From Actinotalea lenta (GTDB lineage: Bacteria > Actinomycetota > Actinomycetes > Actinomycetales > Cellulomonadaceae): a DNA stretch of 64,000 bases. Below the pieces are notes generated by a model. It saw nothing but the letters and a program-made list of their open reading frames with translations. It was not told the DNA's origin and did no database searches. Where the stretch lies: NCBI RefSeq assembly GCF_030586465.1, contig NZ_JAUQYP010000001.1, positions 1,659,223 through 1,723,222 of the forward strand, given 5' to 3'. Below are positions 9,657 through 18,259 of this stretch, piece after piece. Position numbers and translations under genes: made by a program. Within the stretch, counting starts at the first letter, position 1; each line of letters opens with the position of its first letter.

Positions 9657-10447
9657 GGCTCGTGGTCGTGGGGTGCGCGGGGTCGTTCCCGAGCGCGGAG
9701 TCCGCGGCGTCGTGCTACCTGGTCCAGGCGGACGATGCGACAGGGCGTACCTGGAACGTCGTGCTCGACCTGGGCAGCGGGGCGATCGGCCCGCTGCAGA
9801 GGTTGCTGGACCCGGCCGACGTCGACGTCGTGGCGCTGAGCCACCTGCACCCGGACCACATGTCCGACGTGTGCGGGCTGTACGTGTACCTGCGCTACCG
9901 GCCGGACCGTGCCGTCGGCGAGGCGCCGATGCCGCTGTACGGGCCGTTCGGCACCGCGTCGCGGGTGGCCGACGCCTACGGCCTCGAGCCCGGTGAGGAC
10001 ATGTCGGGGGAGCTGGCGGTGCACACCTGGCAGGCGGACCGCAGCGTGCGGGTGGGCCCGATGCGGCTCACGCCGGTGCCGGTGAACCACCCGGTCCCGG
10101 CGTACGGGATCCGGGTGGAAGGCCCGTCCGAGGCCGACCCGTCCGCGACGGTCACGCTCGCCTACACCGGTGACACGGACGCCTGCGTCGGCCTGGACGA
10201 GCTCGCCACCGGCGCGGACCTCCTGCTCGCGGAGGCGGCGTTCGTGGAGGGCCGCGAGGATGCCGTGCGGAACATCCACCTCACGGGCCGGCGGGCCGGA
10301 GAGGCCGCGGCCCGCGGCGGGTCGGCCGCGTTGATGCTCACGCACATCCCCGCGTGGAACCCGCCGCAGGTCGCCGCGGTGGAGGCTGCTGGGGTGTTCA
10401 CCGGTCCGATCACCACGGCGGCCCCCGGGATGGTCGTCGAGCTCTAG
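9653..10447 (+). CDS. Metallo-beta-lactamase-fold hydrolase
   Basis: A 264-residue cytoplasmic metallohydrolase of the RNase Z/phosphodiesterase branch. The zinc motif is [10 protein letters not shown] at about residues 61-70 (HxHxDH), with later ligands in TGDTD and in the final HIPAW region. It is encoded between murI and rph in many actinobacteria and is often annotated as a cyclic-nucleotide phosphodiesterase; the real substrate is not established. It overlaps murI by four bases. Confidence 0.85.
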   Translation: MRLVVVGCAGSFPSAESAASCYLVQADDATGRTWNVVLDLGSGAIGPLQRLLDPADVDVVALSHLHPDHMSDVCGLYVYLRYRPDRAVGEAPMPLYGPFGTASRVADAYGLEPGEDMSGELAVHTWQADRSVRVGPMRLTPVPVNHPVPAYGIRVEGPSEADPSATVTLAYTGDTDACVGLDELATGADLLLAEAAFVEGREDAVRNIHLTGRRAGEAAARGGSAALMLTHIPAWNPPQVAAVEAAGVFTGPITTAAPGMVVEL

Positions 10448-10511
10448 CCGACCGCCGGACCCTGGGCCCGCCCGTGCGAGGGCGTCGGCGCGCTGCCGTA
10501 GGGTGCGGCCC

Positions 10512-11288
10512 ATGACGGACACCCCAGCCACTGCCTCCCGCCCCGACGGCCGCCGCGCCGACGAGCTGCGCCCCGTGCGCCTGAGCCGCGGCTGGCTCGA
10601 CGAGGCCGAGGGCAGCGTCCTGGTCGAGTTCGGACGCACCCGTGTGCTGTGCGCGGCGTCGTTCACGCAGGGCGTGCCGCGCTGGCGCAAGGGCTCGGGT
10701 CAGGGCTGGGTGACCGCGGAGTACGCGATGCTGCCGCGCGCCACGTCGACCCGCTCGGACCGGGAGTCGGTCAGGGGCCGGATCGGTGGCCGCACGCACG
10801 AGATCTCCCGCCTCATCGGCCGGTCGCTGCGCGCGATCATCGACGTCGGCGCGCTGGGGGAGAACACCATCGTGCTGGACTGCGACGTGCTGCAGGCCGA
10901 CGGCGGTACCCGAACCGCTGCGATCACCGGCGCGTACGTCGCGTTGGCGGACGCCATCACCTGGGGCCGCGCCAACGGCGCCGTGCCGAAGGACGCCCCG
11001 GTGCTGACGGACTCGGTGGCCGCGGTGAGCGTGGGCATCGTCGATGGCGTCCCGGTCCTGGACCTGCCGTACGTCGAGGACGTCCGGGCGGAGACGGACA
11101 TGAACGTCGTCGTCACGGGCTCGGGTGGGTTCGTGGAGGTGCAGGGCACCGCGGAGCGCACCCCGTTCGACCGGGCCGAGCTCGACACCTTGCTGGACCT
11201 CGCGCTGGGTGGCACCGCCACCCTCGCGCGGCTGCAGGCCGAGGCGCTGGCCGCGGAGCCCAGCGGTCCTGCGGCGGGCGGCCTGTGA
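10512..11288 (+). CDS. rph: Ribonuclease PH
   Basis: A 258-residue phosphorolytic 3'-5' exoribonuclease that trims tRNA 3' ends. Family motifs are present: [34 protein letters not shown] at about residues 86-105, and the phosphate-binding [16 protein letters not shown]. The ATG at 10512 gives the usual length. The stop overlaps the rdgB start by four bases (GTGA). Confidence 0.95.
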   Translation: MTDTPATASRPDGRRADELRPVRLSRGWLDEAEGSVLVEFGRTRVLCAASFTQGVPRWRKGSGQGWVTAEYAMLPRATSTRSDRESVRGRIGGRTHEISRLIGRSLRAIIDVGALGENTIVLDCDVLQADGGTRTAAITGAYVALADAITWGRANGAVPKDAPVLTDSVAAVSVGIVDGVPVLDLPYVEDVRAETDMNVVVTGSGGFVEVQGTAERTPFDRAELDTLLDLALGGTATLARLQAEALAAEPSGPAAGGL

Positions 11289-11914
11289 GCGCCGGGCCAC
11301 GCCTGGTCCTGGCGACGCACAACGCGCACAAGGTCGGCGAGCTGCGCGCGATCCTCACCGCGGCGGGCATCGACGCCGAGGGCGTGGTCGGTGCAGCCGA
11401 CGTCGGGGCTGAGCCCCCGGTGGAGGACGGGGTCACGTTCGCGGAGAACGCGCTGCTCAAGGCCCGGGCGCTGGCCGCCCACACGGGCCTGCCCGCGGTG
11501 GCCGACGACTCCGGCCTGGCAGTGGACGTGCTGGGCGGTGCGCCGGGGATCTTCTCCGCGCGCTGGGCCGGCCGGCACGGCGACGACGCGGCCAACCTGG
11601 CGCTCCTCCTCGACCAGCTCGCCGACGTGCCGGCCGCGCATCGCGGGGCGCAGTTCGTGTGCGCCGCCGCACTGGTCACGCCCGACGGCCGGGAACAGGT
11701 CGAGACGGGGGTGCTCCGGGGGCGCCTGACCACGGCACCACGAGGATCGGGTGGCTTCGGCTACGACCCGGTGCTCGAGCCGGATCGCCAACCCGCCCGG
11801 GCGGACCGGGTGCTCACGTGCGCGGAGCTGACACCCGAGGAGAAGAACGCCATCTCGCACCGGGGCCAGGCGTTCCGGGCCCTCGCACCCGCGATCGCCG
11901 ACCTGCTCGGTTGA
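11285..11914 (+). CDS. rdgB: dITP/XTP pyrophosphatase (RdgB/HAM1)
   Basis: A 209-residue house-cleaning nucleotidase that removes non-canonical purine triphosphates. The nucleotide-binding start [18 protein letters not shown], the [14 protein letters not shown] segment and [20 protein letters not shown] are all hallmarks, and the C-terminal FGYDPV and SHRGQAF motifs are present. The GTG start is coupled to rph. Confidence 0.94.
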   Translation: MSAGPRLVLATHNAHKVGELRAILTAAGIDAEGVVGAADVGAEPPVEDGVTFAENALLKARALAAHTGLPAVADDSGLAVDVLGGAPGIFSARWAGRHGDDAANLALLLDQLADVPAAHRGAQFVCAAALVTPDGREQVETGVLRGRLTTAPRGSGGFGYDPVLEPDRQPARADRVLTCAELTPEEKNAISHRGQAFRALAPAIADLLG

Positions 11915-11926
11915 GGTCCCGCCCCG

Positions 11927-12460
11927 TCAGGGCAGCCGGCCGACGTGCGCCATGGCCTGCCGCAGCAGGTAGCCGTGGCCGCCGCTCATCTCGAGCTGCA
12001 CCTCGTCACCGCAGGCCTCCTCGGGCGTGATCCACGCAAGGTCGATCGCGTCCTGCTGCGGCTGGCAGTCACCGGCCACGGGCACCACGTAGGCCAGGGA
12101 GACCGCGTGCTGCCGCGGGTCGTGGTACGGCGTCACGCCCGGGGTCGGCAGGTACTCGGCGACCGTGAACGGCTGCGGGCTGGACGGCACCTGGGGCAGC
12201 GCGACGGGCCCGAGGTCCTTCTCGATGTGGCGCAGCAGGGCATCGCGCACCCGCTCGTGGTAGAGCACCCGCCCGGAGACCAGGGCGCGCGTCATGCGGC
12301 CGTCGACCATCCGCAGGAGCAGGCCCACGGCCACCACGTCACCACTGTCGTCCACGCGCACCGGGACCGCGTCGACGTAGACGATGGGGAGCTGGCGGCG
12401 AACCGCTGCGAGGGTGGCGTCGTCCAGCCAGCCCTCGGGTCGCCAGTCGGCGGTGGTCAT
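11927..12460 (-). CDS. DUF4916 (NUDIX-like) protein
   Basis: A 177-residue protein resembling the NUDIX-fold DUF4916 family of actinobacteria. It begins TTADWRPEGWLDDATLAAV and includes VYVDAVPVRV, RALVSGRVLYHERVRDAL and a late AWITPEEA. A canonical NUDIX box (GX5EX7REUXEEXGU) is not obvious, so hydrolase activity is uncertain. The ATG at 12460 is chosen. It converges on rdgB. Confidence 0.72.
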   Translation of the reverse strand: MTTADWRPEGWLDDATLAAVRRQLPIVYVDAVPVRVDDSGDVVAVGLLLRMVDGRMTRALVSGRVLYHERVRDALLRHIEKDLGPVALPQVPSSPQPFTVAEYLPTPGVTPYHDPRQHAVSLAYVVPVAGDCQPQQDAIDLAWITPEEACGDEVQLEMSGGHGYLLRQAMAHVGRLP

Positions 12461-12547
12461 GGCCCCGAGCCTAGGCGGACGCGGCACCGACTCGCGCGCG
12501 GGCCGCGCGCCTGCGACGGTTGCCGCGGCCCGGCTGATACCCCGGTG

Positions 12548-12572
12548 GGAATACCGTGCGGATGTCGTCGTT
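12548..12572 (+). promoter_or_regulatory. Candidate sigma-R/SigH-type promoter for trxA
   Basis: GGAAT at 12548-12552 and GTT at 12570-12572 are separated by 17 bases. This closely fits the GGAAT-(about 18)-GTT consensus recognised by the thiol-stress sigma factors SigR of Streptomyces and SigH of mycobacteria, which are known to control thioredoxin genes. It lies about 48 bases before the trxA start. The spacing is one base short of the usual value. Confidence 0.45.
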
Positions 12573-12619
12573 GACGTCCGTATGCGTTCGGATGGTTCGC
12601 ACCCGACGGAAGGACTTCG

Positions 12620-13012
12620 ATGCCCACCACGCAGCTGACCGAGCAGACGTTCGAGGAGATCGTCACGAGCAACGACATCGTGCTCGTGGACTTCTGGGCC
12701 GACTGGTGCGGCCCCTGCAAGATGTTCGCACCCGTCTTCGAGGCGTCGTCCGAGGAGCACCCGGACATCGTGCACGGCAAGGTCGACACCGAGGCCGAGC
12801 AGGGCCTCGCGCAGGCCGCGGGGATCTCCTCCATCCCGACCCTGATGGCGTTCCGCGAGGGCATCCTGGTGTTCGCCCAGCCCGGCGCGCTGCCCCGGGA
12901 GTCCCTGGAGAAGGTCGTCCAGGCGGTCAAGGGCCTCGACATGGACGACGTCCGCCGCCAGGTCGCCGAGCACCGCGCCGCTCAGGAGCAGGAGGCCGGC
13001 CCGCAGGCCTGA
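12620..13012 (+). CDS. trxA: Thioredoxin
   Basis: A 130-residue thioredoxin with the redox-active WCGPCK motif (Cys30 and Cys33) and the cis-proline region GISSIPTLMAF. A strong ribosome site (GGAAGGA) precedes the ATG. It is about 20 residues longer than the classic 108-residue form; the extra C-terminal part is a charged helix (RRQVAEHRAAQEQ). A candidate sigma-R promoter lies upstream, which would make it part of the disulfide-stress response. Confidence 0.93.
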   Translation: MPTTQLTEQTFEEIVTSNDIVLVDFWADWCGPCKMFAPVFEASSEEHPDIVHGKVDTEAEQGLAQAAGISSIPTLMAFREGILVFAQPGALPRESLEKVVQAVKGLDMDDVRRQVAEHRAAQEQEAGPQA

Positions 13013-13064
13013 GGGGCCTGCGTCGCCGCACGGTGCGCACGTCCACGGTGACCGCGGGCAGCCG

Positions 13065-13424
13065 TCACTCGGTGTGGACGTGTCCGGGGATGACGGGGTG
13101 CCCAGCCACGAGCGGGGTGTCGGCGGCCACGACCCCCACCTTCGCCGCGCCACCCGGCGACCCGAGGGGTTCGGCGAAGCCAGGCAGCGGCTCGGTGAAG
13201 AACGTGGCGTTGTCCTGGAGGTAGGGCGTGAGGGCCGACGGGAGGTCGTCCTCGTAGTAGATGGCCTCGACGGGGCAGACCGGCTCGCACGCGCCGCAGT
13301 CGACACACTCGTCGGGGTGGATGTACAGCGAGCGCTCACCCTCGTAGATGCAGTCCACCGGACACTCGTCCACGCACGCCCGGTCCTTGACGTCGATGCA
13401 CGGGGCTCCGATCACGTAGGTCAT
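13065..13424 (-). CDS. fdxA: 7Fe/8Fe ferredoxin
   Basis: A 119-residue electron carrier. Eight cysteines are seen at residues 9, 17, 21, 25, 40, 43, 46 and 50; the second set (CVDCGACEPVCP) is a classic 4Fe-4S motif and the first has the wider spacing typical of the seven-iron ferredoxins of actinobacteria. The start overlaps the Rieske gene stop by four bases. It converges on trxA. Confidence 0.92.
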   Translation of the reverse strand: MTYVIGAPCIDVKDRACVDECPVDCIYEGERSLYIHPDECVDCGACEPVCPVEAIYYEDDLPSALTPYLQDNATFFTEPLPGFAEPLGSPGGAAKVGVVAADTPLVAGHPVIPGHVHTE

Positions 13425-13780
13425 GGCACGTCCTTCCTGGGCGCCGCGGTGCCGTGAGGCATGCCCACGTACACCTGGCCCGCCTCCGTGCGCACCGGGA
13501 ACGTCCGCACGTCCTTCACCGCTGGTGGCCCGAGCACCTTTCCCGTGGCCAGGTCGAAGCGTGACCCGTGCAGGTAGCACTCGATCGCGCCGTCCTCGAC
13601 CTCGCCGGCCGACAACGGGACGTCCTGGTGGCTGCATCGGTCGATGAGCGCATAGACCTGGTCGCCGCTCCGCGCCAGGCAGACGGGCACTCCGGCGCAG
13701 GTGGCCGCGACCGCGCCACCCTCCTCGATGTCGTCGAGCGCGGCGCCTCGGACCCAGCTCACGTCATCGGGGAGCGTCAC
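13421..13780 (-). CDS. Rieske 2Fe-2S ferredoxin
   Basis: A 119-residue Rieske-type protein like the small ferredoxins of oxygenase systems. The cluster ligands are CSHQDVPL (Cys49, His51) and CYLHGSRF (Cys68, His71). I take the GTG at 13780 because it begins at the conserved fold, though this overlaps the end of the DUF488 gene by 17 bases; an ATG further upstream exists. It is coupled to the downstream ferredoxin gene, so the two probably pass electrons to the same enzyme, which is not in view. Confidence 0.88.
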   Translation of the reverse strand: MTLPDDVSWVRGAALDDIEEGGAVAATCAGVPVCLARSGDQVYALIDRCSHQDVPLSAGEVEDGAIECYLHGSRFDLATGKVLGPPAVKDVRTFPVRTEAGQVYVGMPHGTAAPRKDVP

Positions 13781-14129
13781 GGTGCTCCTGCCTCGCGCGG
13801 AGGTAGTCGCGCAGAGCGACGGCATTGTTGTGCTCCCGGTCACGCGAGCTGTAGAGCAGCGTGAGATCGTCCTCGGTGAGCAGGGGGGTCACGGCATCGG
13901 GGTGGCGGTCGAGCTCGTCGAAGTACCGTCGTCGGAACTCCGCCCAGCGCGCCGGATCGTGCCCGAACCATCGGCGCAGGTCACTGCTCGGTGCCGCCTC
14001 CTTGGCCCAGCCGTCGATCTGGAGAGTGTCCCGACCGACGCCCCGGGGCCACAGGCGCTCGACGAGGAACCTGCGACCCGCGACGGGATCGTCGTGGTCG
14101 TACACGCGCGACAGGCGGATCGATCCCAT
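13764..14129 (-). CDS. DUF488 protein
   Basis: A 121-residue DUF488 protein. The family core is evident: RRFLVERLWPRGVGRD at about residues 18-33, LRRWFGHDPARWAEFRRRY and the ending LLYSSRDREHNNAVALRDYL. The ATG at 14129 is supported by family alignment from memory. DUF488 proteins have no settled function. Here the gene leads a three-gene cluster with Rieske and ferredoxin genes. Confidence 0.85.
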   Translation of the reverse strand: MGSIRLSRVYDHDDPVAGRRFLVERLWPRGVGRDTLQIDGWAKEAAPSSDLRRWFGHDPARWAEFRRRYFDELDRHPDAVTPLLTEDDLTLLYSSRDREHNNAVALRDYLRARQEHRDAPR

Positions 14130-14200
14130 GGCCCTCCTCGCTGCTGCGACGACGCTAGCCTGTTTACCGGAACACATTCCTTTCATCAACTGGATCACCC

Positions 14201-14890
14201 ATGGCTGACGCGACCGCACCTCTCACCGACCCCACGCGTGCGCTCGGCAGGACGCGCGCGAGAGTCCTCGGAGTGCTCCGTGACGCGGAAGCCCCCCAGA
14301 CCGCCGATCAGGTGGCTGCGGCGACCGGGCTGCACGTCAGCACCGCCAGGTTCCACCTCGACCACCTCGTCGCGGACGAGCTCGCGTCACGACAGGTCGA
14401 GAGGCGTGCGACGCCCGGCCGTCGCCGTGTCCTCTATGCGGCGTCGGCCACCGGGGTCCGCAGCTACGGCCTCTTGTCCGAGGTGCTCTCGGGGGTGGTC
14501 GGGTCCTTGGTGCGCACGGGAGGTGAGCCCGACTCCCTGCGGCAGGCGGGGACGGAGTGGGGCGGCCGCCTCGTCGAGCGGGCGACCCCGTCGCCGCACC
14601 CCTCCGACGGCGACGACATCCGCCGGCTGACCACGATGCTCGCGGAGATCGGCTTCGCGCCCAGGGTGGACGAGGAGGTCGACCTGCTGACGGTCGCGCT
14701 CCGGCAGTGCCCCTTCCGCGAAGTCGCCGCTGCCCACCCCGACGTGGTCTGCGAGCTCCACCATGGCTTGATCGACGGCGCACTCAGCCGGCTCGGGTCC
14801 ACCTGGCGGGCGACATCGCTTCACCCGTGGGTCGGCCCGTCCCGGTGCGTCGCGACGCTCCAGCGCCTAGCTGATGACGATCGGCAGTGA
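14201..14890 (+). CDS. Winged-helix transcriptional regulator, paralogue A
   Basis: A 229-residue DNA-binding protein. The ArsR/SufR-like helix-turn-helix is at about residues 20-68 (TADQVAAATGLHVSTARFHLDHLV), followed by GRRRVLYAA, the wing. The C-terminal half contains LRQCPFREVAAAHPDVVCELHHGL with conserved Cys residues, matching a metal/redox-sensor type of domain. It is clearly paralogous to the gene at 15534-16241. An inverted repeat TGTT-TACCGG-AACA at 14161-14174 just upstream could be an operator. Confidence 0.8.
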   Translation: MADATAPLTDPTRALGRTRARVLGVLRDAEAPQTADQVAAATGLHVSTARFHLDHLVADELASRQVERRATPGRRRVLYAASATGVRSYGLLSEVLSGVVGSLVRTGGEPDSLRQAGTEWGGRLVERATPSPHPSDGDDIRRLTTMLAEIGFAPRVDEEVDLLTVALRQCPFREVAAAHPDVVCELHHGLIDGALSRLGSTWRATSLHPWVGPSRCVATLQRLADDDRQ

Positions 14891-15463
14891 CACGGTGGCG
14901 CACTGGTCGCCGCCGCCCGTGCGCGTGACAGTGGTCGTGCCGAGGCCCTCGCCGGGGAACCACGCGGCCAGCACTGCGTCCACGGCTGCGCTCATGCTGG
15001 TGCCGGGCTCACCGGTGACTGGTGCGAGCGTCGCCATGGTCCCGTCGGTGCCGCAGCGCACCGTGGGTGTTGTGCTTCCGTCGGGAGATCGGTCACCGGT
15101 CGGCAGATCCGGGCAGGGCTTCTCCTGGGTCTCGCCAACGGTTGGTCGCTGCATCTGCTCGCGCGCCGCGTCCTGCTTGGCGACGGCAGCGTCGGCAGCG
15201 CGACGCTCGGCGGGGCTGGCGACGTCGATGCCGGTCACGTTGATCGTGACGTCGGCGTCCAGGTCGGCCAGTGCGGCGAGCTGCTCATCGGTGGCGGTCC
15301 GCAGGTCGACGTCGACGCTGCGCGCGTGCACACGTTCGGCACGCTGGGCTGCCTGCCCGCCTGTCCCATCCGGCGACGTGGGCGCTGCTCCCGCTGTGGG
15401 GGCTGCGACCAGGGCGCCAAGACCGAAGGCCAGGGCGAGCACCGTCAGGTGCTTCCTTCTCAC
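14867..15463 (-). CDS. Secreted protein of unknown function
   Basis: A 198-residue exported protein. The start is a GTG at 15463 with GGAAGG upstream; the first 27 residues form a Sec signal peptide (basic VRRKHL, hydrophobic core, then TAGAAPTS). The mature part is rich in Asp, Thr and Ala, with one Cys pair region (EKPCPDLPT, VRCGTDGT) and a late CATVSLPIV. I recognise no domain. It lies between the two regulator paralogues and its 3' end overlaps paralogue A by 24 bases on the other strand. Confidence 0.6.
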   Translation of the reverse strand: MRRKHLTVLALAFGLGALVAAPTAGAAPTSPDGTGGQAAQRAERVHARSVDVDLRTATDEQLAALADLDADVTINVTGIDVASPAERRAADAAVAKQDAAREQMQRPTVGETQEKPCPDLPTGDRSPDGSTTPTVRCGTDGTMATLAPVTGEPGTSMSAAVDAVLAAWFPGEGLGTTTVTRTGGGDQCATVSLPIVIS

Positions 15464-15533
15464 GACCTTCCCCCATGCTGCCAGGTCGTCACCCGGCTCG
15501 GACCTCAAGCCTTCCGAGCCCCGGGCGCGGCTT

Positions 15534-16241
15534 TCAAGGGGGATTGGTCCCGGAGTCGCTGCTCCTCGGGCCGTTGTCGGCGTTCCTCCGGGAGTCACGG
15601 TGGGTGTTCACGTGCGCGAGGCAGAGCTGGGGCCCGGTGAACGGTTCGAGTGAGGCCTCCAACGACCCGCCTGACTCCGCGAGCACCGCCTGCATGAGGC
15701 CGAGGTGCATCCCGCAGACCACCTCGCGATGCGTGAGCGCGACCTCTCGGAACGGGCAGTGCCGTAGCGCGATCGAGAAGCCCCCGTCGCGCGCCGAGAC
15801 GTCCGGCCGGAAGCCGGCCTGCACCAGTGCCCGGCGCAGCGTCTCGATCGCGCGGTCCGTGGGGGCGTCCTCCGGCGCCGCATCTCCCGCGGTCTGCCGT
15901 GCGACCGCCCGCCCCCACCCGTGGCCGGCGGCGACTGCTCGGGCGTCCGCGTCGGCAGAGGCTGCGACGTGGGCCGCCAGCAGCTCCGCGAGGAGGCGGT
16001 AGTTGCGTTCCTCGTCCGGTGCGGCGCATGCCGTGTACAGCACGCGCGGTCGGCCGGGGGAGGCGCGCCGCTCGACCGCGCGGCTGGCACGTCCCTCGTT
16101 CGTCAACGCGTCGAGGTGGAAGCGGGCGGTGTTCGGATGCAGTCCGGTCAGAGCCGCGACCTCGGCGGTCCCGAGCCCGTCCGGCGACTGGCGCAAGTGA
16201 TCGAGGACGAGGTCCCTGCGGGCTCTGGGCGACGCCGTCAC
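15534..16241 (-). CDS. Winged-helix transcriptional regulator, paralogue B
   Basis: A 235-residue regulator with the same architecture as the gene at 14201-14890: helix-turn-helix with LGTAEVAALTGLHPNTARFH, a GRPRVLYTA wing and the sensor-like LRHCPFREVALTHREVVCGMH. I chose the GTG at 16241 because GGAGGA sits just upstream; an ATG at 16361 in the same frame is possible. It is divergent from the nickel-SOD-like gene, so it may control that operon. A cysteine-plus-histidine C-terminal domain suggests a metal or redox signal. Confidence 0.8.
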   Translation of the reverse strand: MTASPRARRDLVLDHLRQSPDGLGTAEVAALTGLHPNTARFHLDALTNEGRASRAVERRASPGRPRVLYTACAAPDEERNYRLLAELLAAHVAASADADARAVAAGHGWGRAVARQTAGDAAPEDAPTDRAIETLRRALVQAGFRPDVSARDGGFSIALRHCPFREVALTHREVVCGMHLGLMQAVLAESGGSLEASLEPFTGPQLCLAHVNTHRDSRRNADNGPRSSDSGTNPP

Positions 16242-16298
16242 GGATCCTCCCAGCTCATCGCCGTACGGGTGTGTCGCTGCACGTCGGGCGGTCGACAG

Positions 16299-16325
16299 GA
16301 TTGAAACAAGATTGATAGTAGCAAT
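16299..16325. promoter_or_regulatory. AT-rich divergent promoter/operator candidate
   Basis: In very GC-rich surroundings this short stretch is AT-rich and has a repeated ATTGA element plus the inverted repeat ATTG-ATAGTAG-CAAT at 16311-16325. It lies between the regulator (start 16241, leftward) and the SOD-like gene (start 16440, rightward). It could hold both promoters and a binding site for the regulator. No clear -35/-10 pair can be fixed. Confidence 0.3.
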
Positions 16326-16439
16326 CCGGGCGCGGTGCGAATCGTCGCCGGGCTGGTGCACCGGAGTTGACCTCCGTCAAGGCAGCACACGCCGGGGCCC
16401 TCCTACCTTGACGGCAACGACGACGAAAGGAGCACCGCG

Positions 16440-17072
16440 ATGGCTACGAGAAGGATCCGCGCACTCATCGCTGCGCTGAAGCCGGTGACTGTGCGCGCTC
16501 ACTGCGACACCGCCGACGGCCCGCTCGTCAAGGACGGCACGCGGGCTCTGCTGACGGGGAACATCAACCACGCCCTCAAGTGGATCCCGGTCCGCGACGA
16601 GGACGAGCTGCGTGGGGTCTTCGACAGGGCCCAGCGGGTACGGGGTGCGGCGGGGGAGGCGACATCGCTCGCCGACCAGCTGTTCCTCGAGACGCTCGCG
16701 CGAATCCACCGCGTGGCCGAAGGGGCGGGTTTCACCGGCATCAAGCCCAGCGGGACGGAGGTCCCCGCGGTGGTGCGAGCTGCCGACGCCGCGCTCGAGA
16801 GCGGGACCGACGCCGACCTGCTGGCGCTGCTCCCCGAGGAGCGGCGGGCGGAGCTCGACCGTCGATTCCTCGCGGCGGGGGCTCTCGCCGACTTCGACGT
16901 CGACGATGTCGAGGCCGGGCGCCGCTATCTCGACGCCTACGTCAGCTTCGTCGGGTACGCCGAGGGAGAGGACCGCGACCGCCACATGCACCACGAGCCC
17001 GGGCGGGGCCCGGCTGGGTCGTGCTCCGGGCACGAGCATGAGGAGGTCTCGTGTGGCGCCTCGCGCGGGTGA
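16440..17072 (+). CDS. DUF6448 / nickel-superoxide-dismutase-like protein
   Basis: A 210-residue protein whose segment after residue 20 starts HCDTADGPLVKDG and continues as a helical bundle (NHALKWIPVRDEDELR, QLFLETLARIHRVAEG). The HCD start matches the metal hook of nickel superoxide dismutase (HCDLPCG), but the second hook cysteine (Cys6) is missing. The tail is His/Cys-rich (HMHHEP, CSGHEHEE) and could bind metal. The adjoining S26 peptidase gene overlaps its end by 22 bases; in SodN systems such a peptidase exposes the His of the hook. Assignment to DUF6448 is good; enzymatic activity is open. Confidence 0.75.
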   Translation: MATRRIRALIAALKPVTVRAHCDTADGPLVKDGTRALLTGNINHALKWIPVRDEDELRGVFDRAQRVRGAAGEATSLADQLFLETLARIHRVAEGAGFTGIKPSGTEVPAVVRAADAALESGTDADLLALLPEERRAELDRRFLAAGALADFDVDDVEAGRRYLDAYVSFVGYAEGEDRDRHMHHEPGRGPAGSCSGHEHEEVSCGASRG

Positions 17073-17512
17073 CGGGCGTCTCGATGCTGCCCACCTACCG
17101 GCCGCAGGACACTGTGCTCCTGCGGCCGGTGGGGCCCGCCGGCCCCTCCCGCGGTGACGTCGCTGTGCTGCGCCGAGGGGCGATGCGACTGGTCAAGCGG
17201 GTCGTGGGGCTCGGCGGCGACCGGGTGGAGATGGAAGCCGGACGCCTGTTCGTCAACGGTGTCCCGGTGGACGGCCGTACCCGGGTCCCGGGTCCCGCGA
17301 CCTGGGTCTGGGACGTACCCGCGGACCGGTGCTTCGTGGTAGGCGACAACGCGGCCGCCTCCGAGGACTCCCGCACGTGGGACGAGCCCTTCGTGCCGAC
17401 GCAGGACGTCGATGCGGTCGTCCTCGCGCGGCTGCCCGGGCTGCGTCGCAGGACCACCAGGGTCACTCGCCGTCGGCGACCTGCTGCAGCACGTCGGGCT
17501 GGTCGATCGTGA
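17051..17512 (+). CDS. S26 signal-peptidase-like maturation protease (SodX-like)
   Basis: A 153-residue S26-family serine protease without an obvious membrane anchor. The catalytic Ser is in GVSMLPTY at about residues 9-16 and the general-base Lys in MRLVKRVVG at about residues 43-51, followed by FVNGVPVDG and FVVGDNAAASEDSR. The GTG start has AGGAGG four bases upstream. Its position directly after the HCD-containing protein parallels sodN-sodX, so it probably cleaves that protein before His21. The 3' end overlaps the Crp/Fnr gene by 50 bases on the other strand. Confidence 0.8.
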   Translation: MWRLARVTGVSMLPTYRPQDTVLLRPVGPAGPSRGDVAVLRRGAMRLVKRVVGLGGDRVEMEAGRLFVNGVPVDGRTRVPGPATWVWDVPADRCFVVGDNAAASEDSRTWDEPFVPTQDVDAVVLARLPGLRRRTTRVTRRRRPAAARRAGRS

Positions 17513-18140
17513 CCGAGCGCCCGTGACCGACGGTGATGGCACCCGCCTGGGAGAGGTGCCGCAGGGCGCGGCTCAGGCTCTCGGGCGTGGTGTCCAGCAC
17601 CGAGGCCACGTCCCTCTTGGACAGGGGGAGCGAGACGGTGACGACGGCGCCGCGCCAGCGACCCGGCAGGCCGAGCAGGTAGTGGGCCACGCGCGCCTCC
17701 ACGCCGCGCGACACGAGCGCGTGCAGCCGGTCCTCCGTCTGCTTCAGGCGCGTCGTGACTGCTGCGAGCATCCGCAGCGCAAGGTCGGGGTGGTCGCCGA
17801 CGAAGGTTGCGAGGTCGTCGTGGTGGAAGACGCAGACGTGGCAGTCGTCCATGGCCCGACCGGTGTCGGTGGGCGGGTCGGCGCTGAACACCGCGGCCTC
17901 ACCGGCGAAGTCGCCCGGCGAGAGGACTCGCATGAGGTGCTCGGCTCCGTCGGCCGACAGTCGCGAGACCCGCAGGTGCCCGGTATGGACCACCACGAGT
18001 TTCGGTTCGGGGTCGGCCGGGGAGTAGGCGACCGCACCTTCCGGCAGTCGGGTGGCGCGGGCAAGGCCGGCGATCGAGAGCTGGTCACTCGGGGCCAGGG
18101 CCGCGAAGACCGGGACTCGCGAGACGCACATGTCGGCCAC
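17463..18140 (-). CDS. Crp/Fnr-family transcriptional regulator
   Basis: A 225-residue regulator with an N-terminal cyclic-nucleotide-binding-type beta barrel (about residues 10-120) and a C-terminal winged helix whose recognition helix reads TPESLSRALRHL. The ESxSR pattern is like that of Fnr-type proteins. Three cysteines (Cys5 and CHVC near residue 100) are not arranged as an Fnr 4Fe-4S site, so the ligand is unknown. It is divergent from aceE, which it may regulate. Confidence 0.82.
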   Translation of the reverse strand: MADMCVSRVPVFAALAPSDQLSIAGLARATRLPEGAVAYSPADPEPKLVVVHTGHLRVSRLSADGAEHLMRVLSPGDFAGEAAVFSADPPTDTGRAMDDCHVCVFHHDDLATFVGDHPDLALRMLAAVTTRLKQTEDRLHALVSRGVEARVAHYLLGLPGRWRGAVVTVSLPLSKRDVASVLDTTPESLSRALRHLSQAGAITVGHGRSVTIDQPDVLQQVADGE

Positions 18141-18259
18141 GAGCCGAGCCTAGGTGCCCGGCCTCGGCCGCCCGAGAGCATCGGTCGACCTGGTGGCTCG
18201 GAACCGGATTGACACGACGAGACTTGTGTAAAAGGCAGACATGGGATGACACTGGCTCC

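Noticed and set aside
16440..17072. Canonical nickel superoxide dismutase
   Set aside because: The hook lacks the second cysteine (HCDTADG rather than HCDLPCG) and the protein is longer with a His-rich tail, so only a related function is claimed.
18209..18237. Strong aceE promoter at TTGACA
   Set aside because: TTGACA at 18209-18214 is good, but no -10 box lies at 16-18 bases; TGTGTA is only 10 bases away.
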